Assembly (NCBI RefSeq): GCF_000949475.1
Contig: NZ_JRHC01000004.1
Coordinates: forward strand, 1 to 64,000
Origin: Draconibacterium sediminis
GTDB lineage: Bacteria > Bacteroidota > Bacteroidia > Bacteroidales > Prolixibacteraceae
Length of the DNA stretch: 64,000 nucleotides
Direction: 5' to 3'
How positions within the stretch are numbered: the stretch's first letter is position 1; each line of letters begins with the position of its first letter. The translations under genes and the position numbers were made by a program. Below, piece after piece: positions 1 to 9,734 of the stretch. The notes below the pieces were generated by a model that made no database searches, was not told where the DNA came from, and saw nothing but the letters and a program-made list of their open reading frames with translations.

Positions 1-804
1 GATTCTATCCTTGTTCTGGAACTTTTCACCGTACCAGAATTCCGCGATACCATAATAGAAACAGTTTGTGAATCCTCACTTCCATACGATTGGAACGGCA
101 TGGAAATCTTTGCCGCCGGAACCTATACTGATACTCTGACCAGTTCGGGCGGTTGTGATTCTATCCTTGTTTTGGAACTTTTCACCGTACCAGAATTCCG
201 CGATACCATATTTGAAACTGTTTGCGAATCATCTCTGCCATACAACTGGAACGGAATGGATATCGCTTCAGCCGGAACCTATACTGATAGCCTGACCAGT
301 GTAAGTGGTTGTGATTCTATTCTTGTACTTGAACTATATACTATTCCTGAATTCCGTGACACTATAATTGAAACGGTTTGTGAATCCTCGCTTCCATACG
401 ACTGGAACGGTGTGGAAATCGCTATCGCCGGAACCTACACCGATAGTCTGACCAGTGTAAGTGGCTGTGATTCGATCTTGGTTCTTGAATTATACACTGT
501 TCCTGAATTCCGTGACACTATCGTAGAAACGGTTTGTGAGACCTCTCTTCCATATTACTGGAATGGCATGGAAATTACTTCCGCCGGAACCTATACCGAT
601 AGTCTGACCAGTGCAGGCGGTTGTGATTCGATACTGGTTCTGGAACTTCTCACCGTACCAGAATTCCGTGACACCATTATAGAAACAGTTTGTGTGTCCT
701 CTCTGCCATACGATTGGAATGGCGTGGAAATCGCTTCTGCCGGAACGTATACGGATAGTTTGACCAGTGCAGGTGGTTGTGATTCGATAATTGTTCTAAT
801 TCTG
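1..804 (+). repeat. Exact-period 156-bp tandem coding repeats
   Basis: The codons for Asp-Ser-Ile recur at 1, 157, 313, 469, 625 and 781, an exact 156-bp (52-residue) period. Five full units lie in the window and the array continues upstream. Each unit carries [25 protein letters not shown] and [16 protein letters not shown], with two conserved Cys. Units differ mainly at silent or conservative sites. Confidence 0.9.
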
Positions 805-3800
805 GATATTATTGATGGAGAACTTTTTGAGATTTATGAATCAGCATGTGAAACATTCACCTGGGTTGATGGAAATGGCAATACCTATACCGAGTCGGGC
901 ACTTACGATTATATATCCGACTTGGGAGCCTGCTCAGATACTTTACGATTACACTTATTTATCAGTCCGCCAATGGATCTTGTGGCCGATTCAATACCGG
1001 TAAGCTGTTACGACTTTGCAGATGGGGCCATTGATTTAACGGTTACAGGAGGTACCGCACCTTATACATTTGTATGGAGTAACGGTGAAACTACTGAAGA
1101 TATTGGTAGTTTAGCGGCTGGCACTTATACCGTATGGGTTAGCGATTCCTTGGGATGTACGGATAGTCTCAGCATTCAGATTACGCAGCCTGATCCGATA
1201 CAAATTACACTCGATGCTGTAACAAATGTTCTTGTTATTGGTGAATCAACCGGTAGCATAGAAGTTTCGCTTGGGGGTGGAACACCGGGCTACACTTATG
1301 TCTGGACAAATGAATCAGACGATATTGTTGGTACGGACGAAGACTTGTATAACCAGCCTGCCGGTGAGTATACGTTAAGAGTAACTGATGCGAATGGTTG
1401 TGAGGAAATATTAATCGCAACAATTACTGAGCCGGTAGCAACCGAAAGGCGAATGTCACCGGTTGAAACGCCAATCTGTTACGAAGACCGTAACAATTTC
1501 CCACTTCTCGACTCGCTGAAGCAATACCTGGCCTTACATCCTGATGTTGAGGTATTCTCCGATTGGGGACTGGATACCAGCACCTTCAAGCTAGAATCTG
1601 TAATTATTGGAGGTAGTGAATATTGTTATGAAGAAATTAGAACATACAGCATCCAGGATTTTGATGGTGAAACCTTAAGTGCAACGCACCGGATAATTGT
1701 TGATGATGACGAAGAGCCAACAATCAGTTGTCCGCCGGGCTTCGCGGTGTCCGGAGGTATCGTTCCGCCACCTCTTGATTCTGTTGAATTTTTAGCTGCA
1801 GGAGGTACTTTTGATGATAATTGTGGAATTGTTAGTTTCCGCCATGTAAGCGATGTTTCTGATGGAAAAACCAATCCGGAAACGATAACAAGAACATACG
1901 AAGTAACTGATTTCTGTGGCAATACCAGGGAATGTGAGCAGGAGATAGAAGTAACCAACGATCTTGTTTTTGCAGCTGTTGGCCCGTTCTGCCAGTATTC
2001 TGTTGCACCCGAATTGCCTGATACCGCATTAAACGGAACACCGGGTTATTGGCTGCCGGACACGATAAGTACGGCTACAGCAGGCGATTTCGAATATATT
2101 TTCTATCCTGATTCAAGCTATCACGCAGCGCCTTATCGTTTAATTGTCACTGTTCTTCCCGCAATCGACTTGAGTGCTAATTTGGTTGATCAGGGCTATG
2201 ATCCAAATCCGGTTGGAAGCATCAATCTGAATATCAGCGGAGGAAGCGGACCTTATACTATTAACTGGACAGGCCCTGACGGATATTCTGCATCGTCAGA
2301 GGATATTGTCGACCTTTACGCCGGTGATTATTGGGTAGAAGTAAGCGACGAGATTGGCTGTTACGATAGTTTATCTGTAACCTTGCGAACCTTTGAGCCG
2401 GAGTTTAGCTGTCCGCCGGATACAATATTTGAATGCCCTGATGTAACACAATATCCTGCGTCAACCAACATTGCCGAATTTATTGCCATAGGCGGATACT
2501 ATAATCCGGCCAATATTGTGGCTAACATCACAAGTTTTGATAATCCGGTCTCAAGCGAGTACTGTTTAACCATTGAACGTACCTACATAATTGAAGATAT
2601 TTACGGAAGATTGGATACCTGTATTCAAACCATCGACTTCCACGATACTATCCCGCCGGTACTAAATGCTCCTGAAGGCGATACCGTGGAATGTTACTCT
2701 GCTGTTTATGCGGATTACAAAACCTACACTGATTTTATCGCATCGGGAGTACCTGTGCCTTACGATAACTGTGCTATCGATCCATCGTCGTTTACCGTTC
2801 GTGATACCCTGATTAATATTGAACCTGGTCGTTCGGAGTTAATTTACTACTACAGTATTGCCGACATGTGCGGAAACATTGGCCGCGATACCACCTATTT
2901 CCTCATTCTCGATCAGGAACCACCTGAGGTATTCTGTGCCGATATTACGGTGTACCTGGATGAAAACGGAACTTATCGTATCTCTGTGCAGGATTCGGTT
3001 GCCATGGTCGACAGTGTGTACGATAATTGTACCGCTCCTGAAAACCTGAGGGTGGTAATTGAAGTGAACGAGATCACCTGTGAGGATATAGAGTCGGGAA
3101 CACAGGCTCGTGTAATTGTTTATGATGAGGTAGGCCTTTCGGCAGAATGTGTGGCAAACATTACCGTACTTGATACCGTTCCGCCGGATGCAATCTGTCA
3201 GGATATTACGGTTTATCTGGATGAAAACGGTGAGGTAACAATTACGGCTGAACAAATCAACAATACTTCAACCGATAACTGTGAAATCGCTTCAATCGAT
3301 ATTTCCAGAGATCGTTTCGACTGTACCGATGTTGGTGTTAACCTTGTTCAGTTAATTGTTACGGATATTTATGGTAATACCGATACCTGCGAGGCAAATG
3401 TGACTGTTATCGATGAGATTCCTCCTCAAATTACTTGTGCCCCGGGAGATACCATACAGTTAAGCGAAGAAGATGGTACTTTCCTACTAACATGGGATGT
3501 TGTTACGGAATCAGCCTGGGATGAATGTGGAATTGACACGGTGTTACTGGATCAATACTTATTGGATTGCGACAACATTGGACGGACAACAATTACAGCA
3601 ACAGCTTACGATGTAAATGGTAATTCAAGCAGTTGTACTGCAGAGTTTGTTGTTATAGGTAACACGCCTCCAATCGTTGAAAACGACTCGGCTATCACTG
3701 CAATGGATGTTCCTATTGATATTCCGGTAACCAATAACGACTTCGACCTGAAGACAAATATTGATTTAGCGACGCTTGGCGTAAATAGTGATCCTGTAAA

Positions 3801-5277
3801 TGGATCTGTGGTGGTAGATAATAAAACAGGTATTGTAACTTACATTCCTGATCCGGGATTTGTTGGCGAGGATATATTCACCTATCAGATTTCCGACGAT
3901 GGTGTTCCTTGTGAACCAGAAAAAGGAACAGCCACTGTATATGTTACCGTACTTCCTGCCAACGAGCCGCCGGTGGCTGTCGACGACTACTTTGAAGTGC
4001 CATGCGGTGAGTTGTTTGGTAATGTATTGTATGGCGACGATTTTGGAAATGGAGTAGATTCTGATCCGGATGCCGGTGATAAGATTACAGTAAGCCAGAC
4101 TCTGATTACTCCACCGGATAGCGGTGTCTTTAACTGGTTGGACGGCGATGGAAACTTCGAATACATTCCGTTCGATGGATTCTTCGGAACTGATAGCTTC
4201 CAGTATGCAATCTGCGACGATGGTATTCCTACGTCGTTGTGCGACACCGCATGGGTTTTTATCACCCGTGTTCCGGATAACGACTGTGATGGAGTTGCCG
4301 ATGCTGATGATATTGATGATGATAACGACGGAATCCGCGATAATATTGAAAATGGTGGTTACTGGCCTGAAGAGCAGATGGGATTGATCGATTCCGATCA
4401 TGACGGAATACCGGATTACATGGATATCGACTCGGATAACGATGGAATACCGGACAATATTGAAGGTCAGGGCGAGCACAATTATATTCCGCCTTCAGGA
4501 ATTGATGCCAACCACGATGGCTGGGATGATGTTTACGACGTAACCATTGGTGGTGTAATTACTTTCGACGAAGAGTTGACGGATACCGATGGTGATTCGA
4601 TGCCTGATTACCTGGATATTGATTCGGACAACGACGGTGTATTTGATATGATTGAAGGTCACGATGCCGACCACAATGGTATTGCCGATGTATTAAGATG
4701 GTATACCGATGAAGACCACGATGGATTGGATGATGCCTACGATACCTATTATGGCTGGGCCGATTATGGTAACGAGATCGGAAGTAATGCGCCGCTGCAA
4801 GACTTTGATGATGACGGTACACGCGACTGGCGAGATATTAACGACGAAGATGATGATTACCTGACAGTAAATGAAGACCTGAACGGTAACGGCGATTACA
4901 GTGACGATGACCTCGATTTGGATGGTTATCCGGAATACCTGGATACCGAGCTGAATTGTGAGCTGTTTATTCCTGAAGGATTCTCGCCAAACGACGATGA
5001 TGTTCACGACTTCTTCCAGATTCTATGTATTCAGAAATATCCGAATGCCAAACTGATGATCTTCAACCGTAACGGTGTTAAACTTTGGGAGAAAGAACAC
5101 TATGGTAACCTTGATGTTTGGGGAACTTACCAGGATGCATGGTGGTGGGGAACTTCTAAACATGCACTTACCCTTGGTCGATCAGGTGGATTACCGGCCG
5201 GTAACTACATCTACGTACTGCTGCTGAACGATGGAAAAGGTACAGTTAAGAATGGTACAGTGATGTTGGCGTACTAA
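1..5277 (+). CDS. Giant repeat-rich surface adhesin with type IX secretion type B C-terminal domain (5' end outside window)
   Basis: The reading frame is open from base 1, so the gene starts upstream and only its last ~1,758 codons are seen. Domains in order: tandem 52-residue repeats (1-804), SprB-like repeats (about 985-1430 and 2170-2380, pattern [13 protein letters not shown]), HYR-like immunoglobulin folds (about 1700-3650, each with paired Cys), two cadherin/VCBS-like domains opening PPIVENDS and PPVAVDDYF (about 3660-4270), Asp-rich thrombospondin type 3 calcium repeats (about 4270-4950, DxDxDG), and a gliding-motility-type C-terminal domain (about 4955-5277, [17 protein letters not shown], ending in MLAY). 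That last domain is the type B signal for export by the type IX system in Bacteroidota. It is probably a secreted or cell-surface adhesin; the ligand is unknown. Opposite-strand frames here are shadows of the repeats. Confidence 0.9.
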   Translation, partial: DSILVLELFTVPEFRDTIIETVCESSLPYDWNGMEIFAAGTYTDTLTSSGGCDSILVLELFTVPEFRDTIFETVCESSLPYNWNGMDIASAGTYTDSLTSVSGCDSILVLELYTIPEFRDTIIETVCESSLPYDWNGVEIAIAGTYTDSLTSVSGCDSILVLELYTVPEFRDTIVETVCETSLPYYWNGMEITSAGTYTDSLTSAGGCDSILVLELLTVPEFRDTIIETVCVSSLPYDWNGVEIASAGTYTDSLTSAGGCDSIIVLILDIIDGELFEIYESACETFTWVDGNGNTYTESGTYDYISDLGACSDTLRLHLFISPPMDLVADSIPVSCYDFADGAIDLTVTGGTAPYTFVWSNGETTEDIGSLAAGTYTVWVSDSLGCTDSLSIQITQPDPIQITLDAVTNVLVIGESTGSIEVSLGGGTPGYTYVWTNESDDIVGTDEDLYNQPAGEYTLRVTDANGCEEILIATITEPVATERRMSPVETPICYEDRNNFPLLDSLKQYLALHPDVEVFSDWGLDTSTFKLESVIIGGSEYCYEEIRTYSIQDFDGETLSATHRIIVDDDEEPTISCPPGFAVSGGIVPPPLDSVEFLAAGGTFDDNCGIVSFRHVSDVSDGKTNPETITRTYEVTDFCGNTRECEQEIEVTNDLVFAAVGPFCQYSVAPELPDTALNGTPGYWLPDTISTATAGDFEYIFYPDSSYHAAPYRLIVTVLPAIDLSANLVDQGYDPNPVGSINLNISGGSGPYTINWTGPDGYSASSEDIVDLYAGDYWVEVSDEIGCYDSLSVTLRTFEPEFSCPPDTIFECPDVTQYPASTNIAEFIAIGGYYNPANIVANITSFDNPVSSEYCLTIERTYIIEDIYGRLDTCIQTIDFHDTIPPVLNAPEGDTVECYSAVYADYKTYTDFIASGVPVPYDNCAIDPSSFTVRDTLINIEPGRSELIYYYSIADMCGNIGRDTTYFLILDQEPPEVFCADITVYLDENGTYRISVQDSVAMVDSVYDNCTAPENLRVVIEVNEITCEDIESGTQARVIVYDEVGLSAECVANITVLDTVPPDAICQDITVYLDENGEVTITAEQINNTSTDNCEIASIDISRDRFDCTDVGVNLVQLIVTDIYGNTDTCEANVTVIDEIPPQITCAPGDTIQLSEEDGTFLLTWDVVTESAWDECGIDTVLLDQYLLDCDNIGRTTITATAYDVNGNSSSCTAEFVVIGNTPPIVENDSAITAMDVPIDIPVTNNDFDLKTNIDLATLGVNSDPVNGSVVVDNKTGIVTYIPDPGFVGEDIFTYQISDDGVPCEPEKGTATVYVTVLPANEPPVAVDDYFEVPCGELFGNVLYGDDFGNGVDSDPDAGDKITVSQTLITPPDSGVFNWLDGDGNFEYIPFDGFFGTDSFQYAICDDGIPTSLCDTAWVFITRVPDNDCDGVADADDIDDDNDGIRDNIENGGYWPEEQMGLIDSDHDGIPDYMDIDSDNDGIPDNIEGQGEHNYIPPSGIDANHDGWDDVYDVTIGGVITFDEELTDTDGDSMPDYLDIDSDNDGVFDMIEGHDADHNGIADVLRWYTDEDHDGLDDAYDTYYGWADYGNEIGSNAPLQDFDDDGTRDWRDINDEDDDYLTVNEDLNGNGDYSDDDLDLDGYPEYLDTELNCELFIPEGFSPNDDDVHDFFQILCIQKYPNAKLMIFNRNGVKLWEKEHYGNLDVWGTYQDAWWWGTSKHALTLGRSGGLPAGNYIYVLLLNDGKGTVKNGTVMLAY

Positions 5278-5852
5278 GAAGGATTAAGGATTATGGGATG
5301 TAGTAATCAGTTTTCAGTCGCAGTTTTCAGTTCACAATTTTCAATTGAACTATTTAGAATTAGAATCGTGAGTGAGTTACTGAGTGAATGAGTAGCAATT
5401 GAATGATGAATTTCGAATGCTGATTAACGATTTTAGATTTCAGAATCTTGAGGAAAGTTAGCAGTTTTCAGTCGCAGTAAACAGTTTAGCAGTAGAACAG
5501 TATAGAAATAGTAAAGAAATCCTAATGATTCCTATGTGACTATTGTGGTTCAAGTCTTCGAGCCTTGGAATCTTTGTGTTTTAAAGTTTTTAACCACAAA
5601 GCCGCACAGAGAATGCACAAAGAATGCACAAAGTTTCATAGAGAAGTAAAACTCGAAACACGTAGCTCGGAACTCGTTACCCAAATGAATTTCGATTTCA
5701 GAAGTGGGAAGAAAGTTTTCAGTTTTCAGTCGCAGTTTACAGTTCTACAATTTGACAATAAAACAATTTAGCAATTGTAACCATAAACTACTGTGCCCTA
5801 TGTGCCTACTGTGGTTTAATTCTTAGTGTCTTTGAGTCTTGGTGTTTAAATA
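5278..5852. other. Gene-free region made of dispersed short repeats
   Basis: No credible gene lies here. It holds three exact copies of CAGTTTTCAGTCGCAG (5308-5323, 5462-5477, 5720-5735) surrounded by AT-rich variants such as ACAATTTGACA. Two diverged direct repeats of about 55 bp begin CCTATGTG at 5531 and 5797 and run into GTGGTT and CTTTGTGTTT/TTGGTGTTT. A short frame at 5565-5771 is built from this repeat material and is not believable. Confidence 0.6.
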
Positions 5853-7085
5853 TCATTTCAGCGCCGCTTCAATATCGGCAATAATATCGTCTACATTCTC
5901 AATCCCCACCGAAAGGCGCATCATGCGGTCGTTAATGCGGGCTGCAATACGTTCTTCTTCGGTAAACTCAGCGTAAATTGTTGAGTGCGGGTGAATGATC
6001 AGCGATTTATTATCATTCAGGTTAGTGGCCCTTCGAATGATTTGTAGCTTGTTCATAAATGTGTAGCAGGCAGCTTTCGATTCCAGCTCAAAACTCATAA
6101 TGGTGCCCGGAATTCCGTTAAAATATTTTTGTGCCAGCGGGTAGCGTTCATCGGTTTCCAGTCCCGGGTAACTTACCTTTTTAATCCGGGGATGTGCTTT
6201 CATAAATTCGCCCAAAGCCAGGCAATTTTGGTAACACTTTTCTACCCGAAGCTCCAGGATGTCGAGCCCCTGAATTTGAAAGCGCGCCGTCTGAGGAGCC
6301 ATGCTTCCGCCCGTATTTCGGTAAACGTTCTTTCTTACTTTAATAAGAAAGGCATTGTCCTTAAATTTTTCAGTGTATGAAGCCGTATTAGGGTTCCGGT
6401 TCCAGTCGAAATTACCGTGATCCACAATGGCACCACCAAACGAAGTGGCCCCTCCCGAGATGTATTTTGTGGTCGACATCACCTCGATATTCACACCAAA
6501 CTTCCCGCCGCTAAAAACATTGGGGGGAGTAATCGTGCTGTCGGCAACTAAAACAAGGTTGTGTTTTTTGGCCACACGCGACAGCATTTCAATATCGGCA
6601 ATATCCAGTTGTGGATTAGTTACCGTTTCAAAATAGATGGCGCGGGTATTTTTATCAATGAGTTTTTCAATTTCTTCTGCCGAACTTAAATCGCTAAAAC
6701 GTGTTTCCAACCCGAATTCAGAAAGTGTATTCTGAAGCAAAGCAAAACTGTGCCCAAACAAACGATTTCCGGAAATAATATTGTCGCCCGTTTTGGTAAG
6801 CGCCATAATGGTATTTGTAATGGCTGCCATTCCCGAACTTACCGCAATTACACCACTGCTTTGTGTTAGCGCCTTTAGTTTTAGCTCGAAATACTCCACC
6901 GTAGGACTTGCTGTTCGCGAGTATACGTGGGCAATGTACTCGCCTCTGAAATTGGCTTCGATCTGTTCGGCCGAATCAAATTCGTAAGCCACCGACTCGT
7001 ATAATGGCATTTGCAGTGCCTTGTGTGGATCGTGTTTGGCGTAAGGTACATTTAATGCTGTGGTAGTAAATCCGGTTTTCTTCAT
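5853..7085 (-). CDS. PLP-dependent O-acyl-homoserine sulfhydrylase / methionine gamma-lyase family enzyme
   Basis: This 410-residue protein belongs to the Cys/Met metabolism PLP family (fold type I). The Schiff-base lysine is K207 in the motif STTKYISGG; an Asp (VADST motif) and ETVTNP also fit the family. Members use O-acetyl- or O-succinyl-homoserine plus sulfide to make homocysteine, or cleave methionine or cystathionine. The sequence alone does not decide between MetY/MetZ and a lyase, though the length and the long N-terminal segment favour a sulfhydrylase. It is monocistronic, converges with the adhesin, and is cytoplasmic. If it is a sulfhydrylase it duplicates the homocysteine-forming step of the DUF39 system at 47020-48586. 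Confidence 0.85.
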   Translation of the reverse strand: MKKTGFTTTALNVPYAKHDPHKALQMPLYESVAYEFDSAEQIEANFRGEYIAHVYSRTASPTVEYFELKLKALTQSSGVIAVSSGMAAITNTIMALTKTGDNIISGNRLFGHSFALLQNTLSEFGLETRFSDLSSAEEIEKLIDKNTRAIYFETVTNPQLDIADIEMLSRVAKKHNLVLVADSTITPPNVFSGGKFGVNIEVMSTTKYISGGATSFGGAIVDHGNFDWNRNPNTASYTEKFKDNAFLIKVRKNVYRNTGGSMAPQTARFQIQGLDILELRVEKCYQNCLALGEFMKAHPRIKKVSYPGLETDERYPLAQKYFNGIPGTIMSFELESKAACYTFMNKLQIIRRATNLNDNKSLIIHPHSTIYAEFTEEERIAARINDRMMRLSVGIENVDDIIADIEAALK

Positions 7086-7146
7086 TTGTCGTTCTTTAAA
7101 GGCGTAAAAGTAATCTTTTGTATTCCTTTCATGCCCTGCTGCTACA

Positions 7147-7174
7147 AAATATCAGTTAAAAAATCCTGATATTT
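7147..7174. repeat. 9-bp inverted repeat upstream of the PLP enzyme gene
   Basis: AAATATCAG at 7147-7155 is mirrored by CTGATATTT at 7166-7174 around a 10-nt A/T-rich centre. It lies 62 bp or more upstream of the start codon of the minus-strand PLP gene. It could be an operator or a transcript hairpin; no regulator is identified. Confidence 0.4.
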
Positions 7175-7247
7175 GACATCCTCAAAACAATTCTACAACA
7201 TAATTGTTTTAGGGGTGTCGATGCATTATGGTACGATAATTGTTCCT

Positions 7248-7329
7248 TACCTTTGCATCTTTAAGTTATAATTAAACAGCATTTAATTAACAACTGCTAA
7301 CCATGGCGCCCCCCGCCATGGTTTTTTTT
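7248..7329 (+). ncRNA. Candidate small RNA: TACCTTTG promoter box to terminator
   Basis: TACCTTTG at 7248-7255 matches the Bacteroidota -7 element TAnnTTTG, although no convincing -33 TTTG is seen. Some 45 bp later an ideal intrinsic terminator follows (7301-7329). The implied RNA is about 65-70 nt with no reading frame of note. It matches no RNA family that I recognise, and could equally be the tail of some other transcript. Confidence 0.35.
7301..7329 (+). terminator. Intrinsic terminator
   Basis: Perfect 8-bp stem CCATGGCG (7301-7308) / CGCCATGG (7314-7321), loop CCCCC, then eight T (7322-7329). The T-run fits plus-strand transcription. No plus-strand protein gene ends just before it. Confidence 0.8.
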
Positions 7330-7715
7330 ATTTCTTTCTCTTAATGTTGTCATAAACAGTCCTTTCCTTTCATGCTCATCCTTCAACATCTTTTTAATTT
7401 CCCGGACAACGGCATTTTTTCGCAGTTAAATTATTCTAAATGTTCAATCCGTCATAACAGAGGTCTGCCTGTCAGTTAGTTAATGAGTTTTGAAATAAAA
7501 GAAGACTTTTCGAAACGCATTTTTTTTTAATAATCTGCATTTTCACGTCTGTTTCTATATCTTTAAAAAACAAATCCGGAAGAGTATTCGGATTTTGAAA
7601 GACGAAAAAGAAAGGAGCAAAACCTATGAAACGAGCAGATTAAAAAGCCCGTTTGATGTTGGAGCATTATCATGCGAGTTCCATCTTTTACCTTAAAACG
7701 AAAAATTTTAATAAG

Positions 7716-9734
7716 ATGAAGAGATACCTGCCGAAATTAGTTCAGAACGATAAATGGCTGGAGCCTTATGCCGGAGTTATTTCCGACCGGATGATTCTTG
7801 CTGATCGTAAAGAAAGAGAAGTTACCGGAGGACGGAGTCTGGCCGATTTTGCTACCGGGCATCTGTATTTTGGTTTGCACCGAACCGAATCGGGATGGGT
7901 AATTCGCGAATGGGCACCCAATGCAACGCATATTTATCTGGTTGGTACTTTTAACGATTGGCAGGAAAGTGTTGAGTACGCTTTTGCAAGTCTCGATCAT
8001 GGTGTTTGGGAATTGCATCTGGCAGCCGATCAAATGGGCCATGGCGATTTGTATGCCTTAAATGTACATTGGGCTGTAAATCATGGAAAACGAATACCTG
8101 CCTGGGCTACACGTGTTGTGCAGGATGAAAATACACACATGTTTAATGCGCAGGTTTGGGCGCCCGAAAATCCTTACGAGTGGAAGAATCCGGAGTTTCA
8201 ACGTACCGAGGAGCAACCGCTGATTTATGAAGGGCATGTAGGGATGGCAGGCGAAGAAGCGCGTGTTCATACCTACAATGAGTTTCGCGAGCAGATGTTA
8301 CCGCGCATAAAAGCCAACGGCTACAATGTTATTCAGTTAATGGCTATTCCGGAGCACCCGTATTACGGGAGTTTTGGTTATCACGTTAGTAGCTTTTTTG
8401 CGGCGTCGTCGCGTTTCGGAACGCCCGAAGAACTAAAACAGCTGATTGATGAGGCGCACGGAATGGGAATTGCCGTAATTATGGATCTGGTGCATTCGCA
8501 TGCTGTAAAAAATGAAGTTGAAGGCTTGGGGAATTACGATGGCACACGTTACCAGTTTTTTCACGAAGGTGCAAAAGGTGAGCATCCGGCCTGGGACAGC
8601 TATTGTTTTAACTACGATAAAAACGAGGTGCTGCACTTCCTTTTGTCAAACATCAGTTATTGGCTCACCGAGTATAAATTTGATGGATTCCGTTTTGACG
8701 GTGTAACCAGCATGTTGTATTTCAACCATGGCTTGGAGATTGCTTTCACCACTTACGACGACTATTTTAATGCCAATGTCGACCAGGAGGCAACTACCTA
8801 TTTTAAACTGGCGAATAAGTTGATTAAACAAATTAATCCGCAGGCGCTGTCGATTGCCGAAGATATGAGCGGAATGCCCGGATTGGCAGCATCGATAGAA
8901 GATGGCGGTTTGGGATTTGATTTCAGGATGGCGATGGGCGTACCTGACTTCTGGATAAAAATGATAAAAGAAAAGTCGGATGACGAATGGGAGGTGGGTG
9001 ATATTTTCTACCAGCTGACCTCGAAACGTATGGACGAGCAGGTGGTGAGTTATGCCGAATCGCACGACCAGGCTTTGGTGGGCGATAAAACCATCATCTT
9101 CCGGCTGATAGATAAAGAAATGTATTTCTCCATGCGAAAAGATCAGCCGAACCTGATCGTTGACCGTGGAATTGCCCTGCATAAAATGATCCGGCTGGCA
9201 ACCGCGAGTACTGCCGGCGGTGCTTACCTGAATTTTATGGGAAATGAATTCGGGCACCCCGAATGGATCGATTTCCCGCGCGAAGGAAACAACTGGTCGT
9301 ACAGTCATGCCCGCCGAATCTGGAGCATTGCCGAGGATCAGGACCTGAAGTTTCATTGGTTGTATGATTTTGATAAGGAAATGATTCAGCTGATCAACCA
9401 GAACAAAATACTTTCTATTCCTCCGGTTGATAAGGTTTTGGAAAATACGCCAGATAAAGTGCTGGCCTACCACCGCGGACTGTTTCTGTTTGTTTTCAAT
9501 TTTAATCCAACACAGTCGTTTACCGATTACGGAATTCCGTTGGGTGCCGGGAAATATCAGATTGTGTTGAATACCGATTCCGGCCGTTTTGGTGGTCACG
9601 ATCGGGTTGATGAGGAGATCAGTTACTACACCATGCCAAGCAAAGGACTGGATAGCCAGCATTACCTGAGACTTTACCTTCCGGCAAGAACGGCGCTTGT
9701 ACTGAAAAAAGTGGATATCCCGAAAGTGAAGTAA
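7716..9734 (+). CDS. glgB: 1,4-alpha-glucan branching enzyme, eukaryote-like GH13_8 type
   Basis: The protein makes alpha-1,6 branches in glycogen. From the chosen start it has 672 residues: an N-terminal CBM48 (about 30-130, WAPNATHIYLVGTFNDW) and a GH13 barrel with nucleophile D328 (DGFRFDG), acid/base E382 (IAEDMSG) and a stabilising Asp in YAESHDQALVGDKT, then a C-terminal beta domain. YAESHDQALVGDKT and NEFGHPEWIDFPR match the eukaryotic-type branching enzymes common in Bacteroidota rather than the longer E. coli-type GlgB. A frame extension to 7653 exists, but the ATG at 7716 is preferred: it sits in a leader motif shared with the XRE gene start, and the protein then starts MKRYLPKLV. 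The GSCFA gene follows directly. Confidence 0.92.
   Translation: MKRYLPKLVQNDKWLEPYAGVISDRMILADRKEREVTGGRSLADFATGHLYFGLHRTESGWVIREWAPNATHIYLVGTFNDWQESVEYAFASLDHGVWELHLAADQMGHGDLYALNVHWAVNHGKRIPAWATRVVQDENTHMFNAQVWAPENPYEWKNPEFQRTEEQPLIYEGHVGMAGEEARVHTYNEFREQMLPRIKANGYNVIQLMAIPEHPYYGSFGYHVSSFFAASSRFGTPEELKQLIDEAHGMGIAVIMDLVHSHAVKNEVEGLGNYDGTRYQFFHEGAKGEHPAWDSYCFNYDKNEVLHFLLSNISYWLTEYKFDGFRFDGVTSMLYFNHGLEIAFTTYDDYFNANVDQEATTYFKLANKLIKQINPQALSIAEDMSGMPGLAASIEDGGLGFDFRMAMGVPDFWIKMIKEKSDDEWEVGDIFYQLTSKRMDEQVVSYAESHDQALVGDKTIIFRLIDKEMYFSMRKDQPNLIVDRGIALHKMIRLATASTAGGAYLNFMGNEFGHPEWIDFPREGNNWSYSHARRIWSIAEDQDLKFHWLYDFDKEMIQLINQNKILSIPPVDKVLENTPDKVLAYHRGLFLFVFNFNPTQSFTDYGIPLGAGKYQIVLNTDSGRFGGHDRVDEEISYYTMPSKGLDSQHYLRLYLPARTALVLKKVDIPKVK

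Larger units (their letters stand above)
7086..7715. other. Divergent intergenic region between the PLP enzyme and the glycogen cluster
   Basis: This 630-bp region separates two divergent units. It holds a dyad (7147-7174) near the PLP gene, a possible short transcript ending in a strong terminator (7248-7329), AT-rich DNA, and the leader of the branching enzyme. That leader has an ATCCG/CGGAT hairpin at 7574-7593 and sequence motifs shared with the leader at 18480-18676. A TATCTTTA box at 7558-7565 resembles the -10-like TAnnTTTG element but lacks a clear upstream partner. Confidence 0.5.

Noticed and set aside
1-804. CRISPR-like regular repeat array
   Set aside because: The 156-bp units are fully coding, contiguous and without spacers.
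3766-4479. 237-codon frame on the minus strand inside the adhesin
   Set aside because: It mirrors the Asp-rich calcium repeats; composition is an artefact of the complementary strand and there is no family pattern.
5565-5771. 68-codon plus-strand frame between the adhesin and the PLP enzyme
   Set aside because: Composed of dispersed intergenic repeats, with no protein-like pattern.
7086-7300. SAM riboswitch in front of the PLP enzyme gene
   Set aside because: Searched on the minus strand for GGCAACC and GGTGCCAA-type blocks; none found.
8646-9662. 338-codon frame on the minus strand inside the branching enzyme gene
   Set aside because: Antisense shadow of a well-supported enzyme; no domain pattern or start context.
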